Source: JAWKHR01 sp041394725
Lineage (GTDB): Bacteria > Acidobacteriota > Vicinamibacteria > Vicinamibacterales > SCN-69-37
Assembly: GCA_041394725.1 (NCBI GenBank)
Contig: JAWKHR010000039.1
Coordinates: 1-64,000 of the forward strand
Length of the DNA: 64,000 nucleotides
Direction of reading: 5' to 3'
This document shows positions 55,648 to 63,515 of this stretch, one piece after another. Every line of letters begins with the position of its first letter. The stretch's first letter is position 1. The translations under genes and the position numbers were made by a program. The notes beneath the pieces are model-generated. The model did no database searches. It was not told the DNA's origin and was given only the letters and a program-made list of their open reading frames with translations.

Positions 55648-56471
55648 ATGATCTCCGACGTGGCCGCGCGCGTGACGGCCAACACGCGGCTCTCCCCCGA
55701 CTACAACGTCATCGCCCTCGAGGCCCCGCGATCAGGCGCGGGCGGCGGCGCCCGAGCAGTTCGTGATGATCAAGCCACGCGCGGGCTCGATCCGCTGCTG
55801 CGGCGCCCGTTCTCGATCTTCGAGATCACGCGCGGGGGCCGACGGCCAGGCGTCGGGGATGACGATTCTCAACAAGCGGGTCGGCACCGGCACCAACCTG
55901 CTCTACGACGCCGAGATCGGCTCGCGGCTCCAGGTGCTCGGTCCGCTCGGCCAGCCGTTCGTGCCGGTGGACCCGCCGGCCGAGGCCTGGATGATCGCCG
56001 GCGGCGTGGGCCTCGCGCCGTTCGCCACCGTCGCCGAGCCGCTGGCGGCCCGGCGGACGCCGATGACGCTCTACGGCGGCCGGTCCGCGCGCGACCTCTA
56101 CTACCAGGAGTTCTTCACCGCGCTCGGCGCGCGGCTCGTGCGACGACCGAGGACGGCACGGCCGGCGAGGCCGGGCGGATCACCGGGCCGCTCGAGCGCG
56201 ACTTCGCGAGCCGGCCCGGCGACGCCAGCCCGGTCACGCTGTCGCCTGCGGCCCGACGCCGATGATGCGGGCGGTGGCCGACCTCGGCGCGCGGTTCGGC
56301 GCGGCCACGTTCGTGTCGCTCGAACCCGTCATGGGCTGCGGCATGGGCGGCTGCTACTCCTGCGTCGTCCGCGTCCGGCGTGGCGGGGCTCCCGCTCGTC
56401 CGCTCCTGCCTCGAGGGGCCGGTGTTCGACGCGAGCCGCGTGGTCTGGGACGCGATGGCGGGAGGCACTGA
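55648..56471 (+). CDS. pyrK: Dihydroorotate dehydrogenase electron-transfer subunit PyrK, frame broken several times
   Basis: Reading across frames gives an almost complete PyrK: ARVTANTRLSPDYNVIALEAP, AAAPEQFVMIKPR, DPLLRRPFSIFEITR (FAD site), ILNKRVGTGTNLL, GPLGQPFVPVD, AWMIAGGVGLAPFATVAEPL (NAD site), and a 2Fe-2S site in MGCGMGGCYSCVV with a later Cys in RSCLEGPVFD. At least six frame changes occur (near 55735, 55790, 55835, 56140, 56250 and 56385). The protein would pass electrons from class 1B PyrD to NAD. The coding text between breaks is well conserved, so the breaks are more likely consensus errors than decay. The end overlaps pyrD (TGATG). Confidence 0.75.
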
Positions 56472-57388
56472 TGGCCGACCTGCGCGTGTCCATCGGCCGG
56501 CTGACGCTCGCCAACCCGGTCATCGCCGCGTCCGGCTGCTTCGGCTACGGCGTCGAGTACGGAGACGATCGACCTCGCGACGCTTGGCGGCGTGGCGGTG
56601 AAGGGCCTATTCCTGACCGAGCGGGAGGGCCACCCGCCGCCGCGCATCGTCGAGACGCCGGCCGGGATGCTGAACGCCATCGGCCTGCAGGGCATCGGCG
56701 TGCACCGGTTCGTGGCCGAAGCTGCCGGAACTGCGGCGCCTGGGCGCGACGGTCATCGTCAACGTCTGCGGCTCCACGATCGACGAGAATCTGCGAGGTC
56801 TCGCGGGTGCTCTCCGACCACGAGGGCGTGCACGCCATCGAGCTGAACATCTCGTGCCCGAACATCAAGGAAGGCGGGATCCAGTTCGGCTGCAGCCTGC
56901 ACGGGACGCGACGTGAGCGCGGTCCGCAAGGCGACCCCGCTGCCGCTCATCCCGAAGCTCGCCGAACGTGACCGACGTCGCGTCGTTCGCGCGGGCCTCG
57001 GCCGAGGCGGGCGCCGACGCGGTGTCGCTCGTCAACACCTTTCTGGCGATGGCGATCGACGTGGAGACGCGGCGGCCGAAGCTCTCGAACGTCATGGGCG
57101 GCCTGAGCGGGCCGGCCATCCGGCCGATCGCGATTCGGATGGTCCACGAGTGCCGGCAGGCGGTGGACCTGCCGATCATCGGCATGGGCGGCATCGCCAC
57201 GCCGGAGGACGCTCCGAGTTCATCATCGCGGGCGCGTCGGCGGTCCAGGTCGGCACGGCCAACTTCGTGGATCCGTTCATCTGGTCGAAGGTCATCGGCG
57301 GCATCGACCTACCTCGACCACCAAGGGCCTCGCGCGGGTGACCGACCTGGTCGGCACCGTGGCGCTGCCGGGGCAGGCGCGGGCATGA
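56471..57388 (+). CDS. pyrD: Dihydroorotate dehydrogenase (class 1B) PyrD, frame broken several times
   Basis: Joining frames recovers the class 1B catalytic subunit: VSIGRLTLANPVIAASGCFG, VAVKGLFLTEREG, PAGMLNAIGLQGIGV, TVIVNVCGS, AIELNISCPNIKEGG, FGC with the catalytic-side Cys, AEAGADAVSLVNTFLAMAID, LSNVMGGLSGPAIRPIA, LPIIGMGGIATPEDA and IIAGASAVQVGTAN. These are FMN and substrate residues of the family. At least seven breaks are needed (near 56565, 56715, 56790, 56905, 56965, 57215 and 57310-57330); most behave like two-base losses. With PyrK it oxidises dihydroorotate to orotate. The TGA at 57386-57388 overlaps the pyrF ATG. Confidence 0.75.
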
Positions 57389-58100
57389 ACCCGATCCTGG
57401 TGGCGCTCGACCTGGCGGACGCGGCCGCGGCGCTCGCGCTGGCTGACCGCCTGCGCGGCGCCGTCGGCAGGTTCAAGATCGGCAGCCAGCTGTTCTCGTC
57501 GGCCGGCCCCGAGATCGTCCGGACGCTGGCCTCGCGGGGAGACCGGGTCTTCCTCGACCTGAAGTTCCACGACATCCCGAACACGGTCGCGGGCGCGGTG
57601 GCCGCGGCCACCGGCCTCGGCGTGTGGATGCTGAACGTGCACGCGAGCGGCGGCAGCGCGATGCTCGAGGCCGCGCGCGAGGCGGCCGACGCCGCGGCCG
57701 GACGCACCGGCCGGCCGCGCCCGCTCGTGATCGCCGTGACCGTGCTGACCAGCCTCGACGCGGCGGCCCTCCAGGCGACCGGCATCCAGCGGTCGCCCTC
57801 GACCAGGTCCTGCACCTGGCCCGGATGACGCAGGCGGCCGGCCTCGACGGCGTCGTCGCCTCGCCGCAGGAAACCGCGGCCATTCGCCAGGCCTGCGGCC
57901 GGGACTTCGTGATCGTCACCCCGGGCATCCGCGGCGGCGCCGCCGCCTCGGGCCCCGACGACCAGCGCCGGACCATGACGCCGGCCGGCGCGGTCGAGGC
58001 AGGCAGCTCCTACCTGGTCATCGGCCGGCCGATCACCGCCGCCGACGATCCCCGCGCGGCGGCGGAGCGGATTCTGACGGACCTCCGCTCAGGGTCCTGA
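57385..58100 (+). CDS. pyrF: Orotidine 5'-phosphate decarboxylase PyrF, one frame break
   Basis: The first part runs in one frame from ATG 57385: ILVALDLADAAAALALADRL, FKIGSQLF, VFLDLKFHDIPNTVAGA (the catalytic K-x-D-x-x-D type motif) and VHASGGSAMLEAA. Near 57790 the frame shifts by one missing base, then continues QVLHLARMTQAAGLDGVV, IVTPGIRGGAAASG, DDQRRTMTPAGAVEAGSSYLVIGRPIT to the TGA at 58098-58100. The joined product has the normal length of about 238 residues. It makes UMP from OMP. Its last codons and stop lie in the family B repeat starting at 58090. Confidence 0.82.
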
Positions 58101-58184
58101 GGGTCCTCGAGAGACAGATGCCGGCGCAGCCGGCCACCGAGGTTTGAAGTTTGAACTTCGAACTTCGAAGTTTCGCGCGCGAGA
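58090..58184 (+). repeat. Family B dispersed repeat overlapping the pyrF stop
   Basis: The same block order as at 17711-17816 is seen: AGGGTCCTGAGGGTCC, GCCGGCGCAGCCGGCCACCG, and a TTCGAA-rich palindromic stretch (TTTGAACTTCGAACTTCG) ending TTTCGCGC. The first block supplies the pyrF TGA. It is followed by the terminator hairpin of the convergent pal gene. Confidence 0.8.
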
Positions 58185-58192
58185 AACAAGAA

Positions 58193-58223
58193 CGGCCGGC
58201 ACGTGCGAGGCACGCGCCGGCCG
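58193..58223 (-). terminator. Intrinsic terminator of pal
   Basis: On the minus strand a 14-bp stem with one mismatch (58210-58223 with 58193-58206, CGGCCGGC arms) and a three-base loop is followed by TTCTTGTTTCTC, a U-rich run. It lies 34 nt past the pal stop. Confidence 0.75.
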
Positions 58224-58256
58224 CGAGTCGTCGGGAACGCCCGGGGAACGCCGGTC

Positions 58257-58847
58257 CTACTTGGCCGTGATGATGAAGTGCCCGCGCCGGTTCCTGCCGT
58301 AGCAGGCCTCGGTCTTCTCCATGCAGACCGGCTCCTCCTCGCCCTTGCTGACGATGCTGAGGCGCGCGGCGGCGATGCCGAGGCTGGTCAGGTAGTCGCG
58401 CACCGAAGCGGCGCGACGTTCGCCGAGTGCCAGGTTGTACTCGTTGGTACCCCGCTCGTCGGCATGGCCCTCGATCGTGACGGCCGTGTTGCGGCGGAAC
58501 GACACGTTCATCCACTCCGCGTTCTTCTGCAGGGCGGCCCGGGCCGCGTCGCTCAGGTCCGACTTGTCGTAGGCGAAGTAGACGTCCTCGAGCGGCTGCA
58601 TGGCGTTGAGCTCGCTCAGGCTCATCCGCGTGAAGCGTGTCTCCTCGGTGTCGACCGGGGGCGGCGTCGGCGCGGGCGCCGGCGCGGGGGGCGGAGGTGC
58701 GGGCGGCGGCGCCTGCTGCACCGGAGCCGGCGGTGGCGGCGGCGGAGGTGGCGGCGGTTCGGGCGCCTTCTTCCCGCAGGCTACGGATCCGGCGAGGAGG
58801 CACGCGGCCACGGTCAGTGACAGCGCGCGAACGGCAGTTCTCGTCAT
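58257..58847 (-). CDS. pal: Peptidoglycan-associated lipoprotein (OmpA-family C-terminal domain)
   Basis: This is a 196-residue lipoprotein. A signal with lipobox (LTVAACLLAGSVAC) places the acylated Cys near residue 24. A long proline/alanine linker (about 30-68) is followed by an OmpA-like peptidoglycan-binding domain: VYFAYDKSDLSDAARAALQKNAEWM, then VTIEGHADERGTNEYNLALGERRAASVRDYL and LSIVSKGEEEP. The domain binds diaminopimelate peptidoglycan and links it to the outer membrane with the Tol system, although no tol genes are in the window. A Cys pair in VCMEKTEACYG may form a disulfide. An intrinsic terminator follows. Confidence 0.9.
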   Translation of the reverse strand: MTRTAVRALSLTVAACLLAGSVACGKKAPEPPPPPPPPPPAPVQQAPPPAPPPPAPAPAPTPPPVDTEETRFTRMSLSELNAMQPLEDVYFAYDKSDLSDAARAALQKNAEWMNVSFRRNTAVTIEGHADERGTNEYNLALGERRAASVRDYLTSLGIAAARLSIVSKGEEEPVCMEKTEACYGRNRRGHFIITAK

Positions 58848-59054
58848 CGGGCTTCTCCAGCAGCGACGTCCCCGACGTCGGTTTGTCAGCGTGGTCGTGC
58901 GCGAGCTTACCGACCACGTCTTGTACGTGTCAATGTCAACGGGCCCGATTTTCACAGATTCACACCGAACTTCACGGCCCGCAGGCGATCCGCGCGCGCG
59001 ACTTCGTGCACCCGCTTCGCTCCGCCCAGTCTTATCGGTCACAATCGCTCCGGC

Positions 59055-59870
59055 ATGCAGCAGATGCTCGAGGCGACGGCGCGCGCCGAGGACCGGCACT
59101 TCTGGTTCCGGGGCCTCAGGCGCCACGCCGGCACCTGGCTGAAGGCGGCCCTGCCCCGCGGATCGGCGCCGCGCATCCTCGACTGCGGCGCCGGCACGGG
59201 CCGCAACCTGGACTGGCTCGGCACGATCGGTCCCGCCGCGGGCGTCGAACTGGACCCGGCCGGCCTCGCTGCGGGGCGCGCTGCCGGCCGTCGGCTCGTT
59301 CGAGCCTCGGTCACGCGGCTGCCCGTGGCCGACGCCTCGATGGACGTCGTGACCTCGTTCGACGTCCTCTACTGCCTCGACGCCGAGGACGAACGGGCGG
59401 CCATCCGCGAGATGTTCCGCGTGCTGCGCCCGGGCGGGCTGCTGCTGGCCAACGTGGCGGCGCTCGACGTGCTCCGGGGCGCCCACTCCACCCTGACGCA
59501 CGAGGTCCGTCGCTACACGCCCGACCGGCTTCGCACCCGGCTGGAAGCCGCGGGGTTCGCGGTCGTCCGGATGAGCTTCACGAACATGGCGACGTTCCCG
59601 GTGGCCCTCGCCGTCCGCGTCCTCGACCGCCTCACCGGGCGGGCCGCGAAGGCGTCCGACGCGGACCTGCGCGTGCCGCCCTGGCCGGTCAACGCGGCGT
59701 TCGACGCCGGCCTGCGCCTCGAGCACGCGCTCATGCGCGTCACCGACCTGCCCATCGGCTCGTCGATCCTCTGCCTGGCCCGGAAGCCGGACGGCGCGGA
59801 GCGGGTCGAGCGCCTGGCGCCGGCACGGGGGGCCGGCGCCGCCACCGCGGCTACCGCCGCGCGAGCGTGA
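59055..59870 (+). CDS. Class I SAM-dependent methyltransferase
   Basis: This is a 271-residue protein. The SAM loop is ILDCGAGTGRNLDWL (near residue 41), followed by the acidic strand end in AAGVELDPAGLAAGR, VTRLPVADASMDVVTSFDVL (motif II region) and FRVLRPGGLLLANVAA. A HEVRRYTPDRLRTRLEAAGF segment follows, common in methyltransferases acting on lipid-linked or small substrates. Its 3' end overlaps the convergent membrane protein gene by 20 nt. The upstream DRHFWFRGLRRH motif is shared with the family found near glycan genes. The substrate is unknown. Confidence 0.87.
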   Translation: MQQMLEATARAEDRHFWFRGLRRHAGTWLKAALPRGSAPRILDCGAGTGRNLDWLGTIGPAAGVELDPAGLAAGRAAGRRLVRASVTRLPVADASMDVVTSFDVLYCLDAEDERAAIREMFRVLRPGGLLLANVAALDVLRGAHSTLTHEVRRYTPDRLRTRLEAAGFAVVRMSFTNMATFPVALAVRVLDRLTGRAAKASDADLRVPPWPVNAAFDAGLRLEHALMRVTDLPIGSSILCLARKPDGAERVERLAPARGAGAATAATAARA

Positions 59871-62205
59871 CCCGGAACAGCCGCAGCCCGAGCCGGCGCC
59901 GGTCCGGGCTCTCTCCGCGATCCGCCGGCACGAACGTCCGATCGGTACCGACCGTCACGCGGCCGCCGGCCGCCGCGAGGGCGTCGGCGGGAATCTGGAC
60001 CGTCTCGGTGAAGTCCGCGGCCGCCTGGAACCGCCCCACCTCGCGGTCGCCGGCGCGCACGACGACCGTCGCGGGGCCGTCGAAGTAGCGCAGCGGCGAC
60101 TCGCCCGAGAGCGTGAGCGCCAGGTCCCTGCCCCAGTCGCGAATCTCGATCGTCGAGGTGGCGCCGGACCAGCGCCACTGCAGGCCGGTGGACGGGTTCG
60201 CCTCGCGCTCGTACCAGTCGGACGCGAACGCGTACATGAGTGCCCCGGCCGGCGCGGCGTCGAACTGTTCCAGCGCGACCAGGCCGTCGTCCGGCACCGC
60301 CCGGCCGGCGTCCGCCGACGTGACGGCGACGCGCAGCGCCGCGTAGGCCTCGTCCCCGGCCGGAACGCCCGGCAGGTCGATCCAGCGGACGAACCACGGC
60401 GCCGCGGCCCCGACGTCCCACGCGTCGAGGACCTCGCCGTCGAGCGAGACGGTGAGGTGCGCGCGGGGCGCCGCGGCGTCGCGCAGGTAGCGGCCGCCAA
60501 TCAGGATGCGCGCCAGCCCCGCGTCACGGCGCAGCCACGCCTCGGCCGGGCTCCGGTGGGGCTCGGCGCCATCGGCGGCCGTCATGCCGGCGAGTTCCGG
60601 GGTGACGGCCCAGCCGCGGCCGAGCATCCAGGCGGGACGACCGATCGTCCACCAGTCCAGGCTGTCCAGCCGGTCGCCGCCGGCCAGTCGCCGCGGCACG
60701 TCGTCCATGACGTACCGGCCGGTTCGCACGGTCGTGCGCGGGTCGAACGCCTCGAGATCGTGCCGGTGCCGGTCGGCGAGGAACCACACCGGCCGCGTCG
60801 CTCCGCCGCGCCAGGCCTCGACCAGCCGCAGCCACTCGCGGTCGCCGGGAAACGGCTGGGGCCCGAGGTCGCGGACGGGTCGATACCAGTCGAAGAACCG
60901 CCGGACGCCCCACCAGACCTGGTGATGCATGGCGATGTCCGGCGGGTCCGCGAGCCCGACGCGCGCGGCGTCCATGTCCCGGAACACGCGCGCGACCGGC
61001 ACCCCCTCGCGCGCGATTCGCTCGAGCGGCGGTTGCGCGAGCGCGACGCCGGCGACCGCCAGCGCGGTCGCGACAACGGCCGCGGCCCGCGCGCCGATCA
61101 GCGAGAGGCCCAGCACTGCGGCGCCGGCCACGGGGACGACGAGGGGCAGCGCGTAGCGGACCGTCGCCGTCTCGTGGAACAGCAGGTGGAAGCCGAGGTA
61201 CGGCGCGAACGCCAGCACCAGCACGCCCGCGTCGCGGGGTCGCGCGCGCAACAGCCGCAGGAGCCCGGCGATCGCCGCCACGACGACCACGACGCCGAGC
61301 CAGCGCGCGAGCCAGGGCTCGGTGAACGTCCGCGCGAGGGCGGCCACGAGGAGCCGGCGCGACGGATGCGTCGCCAGCATGTCCACGCCGCGGAAGTCGT
61401 CGCTCCCCTGGCTGCCGAGCGCGGTCAGGTAGGCGTCCGGTCCGCCGCTGAGCGCGATCAGCGGCACGAACCACGCCAGCGCGCCCGCGACCGCCGCGCC
61501 GGCGAACGACACCGCCTCGCGGAACCGGCGGTGCCGCACCAGGTCGATGGCCATCGCCGTCATGACCGGCGCGGTGAGCCAGAAGACCTGCGATCGGATG
61601 CCGATGGCCAGGCCCGCCGCAACCGCGGCCAGGGACCAGCCGCGCGGCGGGGCGTCCGCAACGGGCCGGCCCGCCGCCGTGGGGGCGGCCGCGACGTCCC
61701 TCGACCATCGACGCCACGCCACGACGAGCCACGCCAGAACGCCGACGGCCGCGGCCAGCCCGGTCGTGTCGCTGAGCGGTCGATCCGCGGTGATCCAGAA
61801 CAGCGGCGACGAGGCGGCCAGCAGCGCGGCCATCACGGCCTGGGCGTCCGTGAATCCGACCGCGCGCCAGAGCGTCGCCATCGCGAACAGGGCGAGGGTG
61901 CCGGCCAGCACACCGAGGAGGGCCAGGCCGGTCGCCGCGATCCGGTCGCGCGTCCATCCGGGACGGACGGCCCGGACCGCCGCGGTCGAAGCGCGGCCGA
62001 GCGCGATGAAGACGGGATACCCGGGCGGATGCGGCTGGTGGCGTGCGACGTCGAACGCCTCGACGCCCAGGGCGAAGTTGACCGAGTCGACGTCCTCGAG
62101 GAGCGTCGGCAGCGCGCGCAGGTGTCCGACGAGGAACGCCAGGGCGCCGGCAGCGAGCAGGACTTTCAGTCGGGGAGTCACGACGCCCGCCTCTGGCGGG
62201 ACCAC
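59851..62205 (-). CDS. GT-C-like polytopic membrane glycosyltransferase-type protein
   Basis: This is a 784-residue protein. The N-terminal two thirds have about ten membrane helices. The first extracytoplasmic loop contains the Asp pair in LLEDVDSVNFALGVEAFD, then HQPHPPGYPVFIALGR, a pattern common in GT39/DUF2723-like lipid-sugar-dependent glycosyltransferases. The remainder (about 545-784) is a soluble beta-rich domain (LTVSLDGEVLDAWDVG, ALMYAFASDWYEREANP). The start could be GTG 62205 or GTG 62181, the latter directly before the first helix. It probably transfers a sugar from a polyprenyl carrier outside the cytoplasm. Its substrate and exact family are not certain. Confidence 0.72.
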   Translation of the reverse strand: MVPPEAGVVTPRLKVLLAAGALAFLVGHLRALPTLLEDVDSVNFALGVEAFDVARHQPHPPGYPVFIALGRASTAAVRAVRPGWTRDRIAATGLALLGVLAGTLALFAMATLWRAVGFTDAQAVMAALLAASSPLFWITADRPLSDTTGLAAAVGVLAWLVVAWRRWSRDVAAAPTAAGRPVADAPPRGWSLAAVAAGLAIGIRSQVFWLTAPVMTAMAIDLVRHRRFREAVSFAGAAVAGALAWFVPLIALSGGPDAYLTALGSQGSDDFRGVDMLATHPSRRLLVAALARTFTEPWLARWLGVVVVVAAIAGLLRLLRARPRDAGVLVLAFAPYLGFHLLFHETATVRYALPLVVPVAGAAVLGLSLIGARAAAVVATALAVAGVALAQPPLERIAREGVPVARVFRDMDAARVGLADPPDIAMHHQVWWGVRRFFDWYRPVRDLGPQPFPGDREWLRLVEAWRGGATRPVWFLADRHRHDLEAFDPRTTVRTGRYVMDDVPRRLAGGDRLDSLDWWTIGRPAWMLGRGWAVTPELAGMTAADGAEPHRSPAEAWLRRDAGLARILIGGRYLRDAAAPRAHLTVSLDGEVLDAWDVGAAAPWFVRWIDLPGVPAGDEAYAALRVAVTSADAGRAVPDDGLVALEQFDAAPAGALMYAFASDWYEREANPSTGLQWRWSGATSTIEIRDWGRDLALTLSGESPLRYFDGPATVVVRAGDREVGRFQAAADFTETVQIPADALAAAGGRVTVGTDRTFVPADRGESPDRRRLGLRLFRVTLARR

Positions 62206-62229
62206 GATCTTATACGCGGGGGATGACGT

Positions 62230-63075
62230 CTACACCGGCTGGAGGACGATGCCTTCGTTCAGGCTGCCCAGCCGGTAGCCGCGAAGGTCGAGCGCGACGT
62301 ACTGGAAGCCGGCGTCGCGGATCGCACGGTCGATGGCGCGGGCGGTGTCGGGTTCGACCGCGCGGGCCATCTCGTCCCGGCCGAGTTCGACGCGCGCCAC
62401 CGCGCCGTGATGCCGCACGCGCAGGACGCGGAACCCGAGCCGTCGGAGCGCCTCCTCGGCCTGTTCGATCGCGCGCAGCTTCTCCGGCGTGACCTCGGAG
62501 TGGTACGGGACGCGCGACGAGAGGCAGGCGGACGCGGGCTCGTCCCAGGTCGGCAGGCCGGCCCGGTGTGAGAGGTCGCGGATGTCGCGCTTGGTGAGGC
62601 CGACGTCGTCGAGCGGGCTCATGACGCCGAACTCGCGGGCGGCCCGGCGCCCGGGCCGGTAGTCGCCGCGGTCGTCGGCGTTGCTGCCGTCGGCGACGGC
62701 GGCGAACCCGCGGCCCCGTGCCAGCGCCGTCAGCGTCGTGTAGAGCTCGTGCTTGCAGTGATAGCAGCGGTCGGGCGCGTTGGCCCGGTACTCGGGCCGA
62801 TCGAGCTCGCGCGTCGTCACGATCTCGTGCGGGATGGCGAAGTCGCGCGCGATGCGCAGCGCCATGGCGCGGTGGCGGTCGGGGTAGCTCGGGCTGTCGG
62901 CGGTGACGGCGAGCGCCCGGGCCCCGAGCGCGCGCGTCGCGGCCCACGCCAGGTATGCCGAGTCCACGCCGCCGCTGTAGGCCACGATGACGGACCGGAG
63001 CGCGGCGAGCCGGTCGAGCAGAGCGGCTTCACGCTCCCGCGGGTCGGCGGACGCCGACGCGCGCGCGCCAGTCAC
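62230..63075 (-). CDS. larE: LarE-type ATP-dependent sacrificial sulfur transferase
   Basis: This is a 281-residue PP-loop enzyme. The ATP loop is VIVAYSGGVDSAYLAWA, followed by RCYHCKHELYTTL and DGSNADDRGDYRPG. A conserved Cys lies in EPASACLSSRVPY, the position of the sacrificial Cys176 in the Lactiplantibacillus enzyme. LarE activates and thiolates a nicotinate-derived dinucleotide for the nickel-pincer cofactor of lactate racemase-like enzymes. No larB, larC or larA is in the window, so its client is unknown. It starts at GTG 63075 and overlaps the LysW-like gene by 4 nt, so the two are translated together. Confidence 0.88.
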   Translation of the reverse strand: MTGARASASADPREREAALLDRLAALRSVIVAYSGGVDSAYLAWAATRALGARALAVTADSPSYPDRHRAMALRIARDFAIPHEIVTTRELDRPEYRANAPDRCYHCKHELYTTLTALARGRGFAAVADGSNADDRGDYRPGRRAAREFGVMSPLDDVGLTKRDIRDLSHRAGLPTWDEPASACLSSRVPYHSEVTPEKLRAIEQAEEALRRLGFRVLRVRHHGAVARVELGRDEMARAVEPDTARAIDRAIRDAGFQYVALDLRGYRLGSLNEGIVLQPV

Positions 63076-63350
63076 TCCTCCCAGTCCTCGCTCTCGTCGT
63101 CGCCGTCGTCGTCGCCGTCGTCGGCGTCGTCATCGTCGCCGTCGTCGTCGCCCTCTTCCTCGTCCTCGGCATCCTCGTCGTCGTCTTCGTCGTCGTCATC
63201 TTCGTCGGCGTCGAATTCGAGCGGATCGATGCTGGCGACGCGCAGGCGGCTGCCGCAGTCCTCGCAATCCCAGGGATCCCCGGGTTCCATTTCGTCGAGA
63301 TCGTCGTCGCTGATGTCGAGTTCAGCGTCGCATTCCGGACAGGTCGCCAT
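63072..63350 (-). CDS. LysW-like amino-group carrier protein with a long acidic linker
   Basis: This is a 92-residue protein. The N-terminus is a zinc-ribbon like LysW: CPEC at 4-7 and CEDCG at 29-33, then LRVASIDPLEF, which corresponds to the LysW hydrophobic strand. Residues 47-88 are almost entirely Asp and Glu. The C-terminus is EDWEE, close to the EDWGE tail whose last Glu carries the substrate in LysW of Thermus. Typical LysW is about 54 residues, so the acidic linker adds about 35. No lysine or arginine biosynthetic partners are nearby; larE overlaps. GGAG lies five bases before ATG 63350, and a consensus promoter is upstream. Confidence 0.75.
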   Translation of the reverse strand: MATCPECDAELDISDDDLDEMEPGDPWDCEDCGSRLRVASIDPLEFDADEDDDDEDDDEDAEDEEEGDDDGDDDDADDGDDDGDDESEDWEE

Positions 63351-63417
63351 ACGTTCTCCTCAATCGGCGGCGCGGTCGATCGCGCCGGGCGCGGCCCGTG
63401 ACGATGGCCGCGATTCG

Positions 63418-63444
63418 ATTATAGCCATCGCCCCCGGATCGCAA
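63418..63444 (-). promoter_or_regulatory. Promoter of the LysW-like/larE operon
   Basis: On the minus strand TTGCGA (63444-63439) and a perfect TATAAT (63423-63418) are separated by 15 bases. Transcription would start about 63410, giving a 60-nt leader before ATG 63350. The spacer is short, so strength is uncertain. Confidence 0.55.
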
Positions 63445-63515
63445 CACAGGACTTTGGGCGTGACCCGGCGGTCACGAATCCGTCATCGCGGGTGGGTCGT
63501 GAGACACTGTCGGCG

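Noticed and set aside
55648..58100. pyrK, pyrD and pyrF as true pseudogenes
   Set aside because: Sequence between breaks is fully conserved and breaks are confined to one patch; consensus error is simpler.
63090..63215. GTC-rich iterated DNA as a possible CRISPR array
   Set aside because: Unit is a triplet, no spacers, and it is read in frame as the acidic linker.
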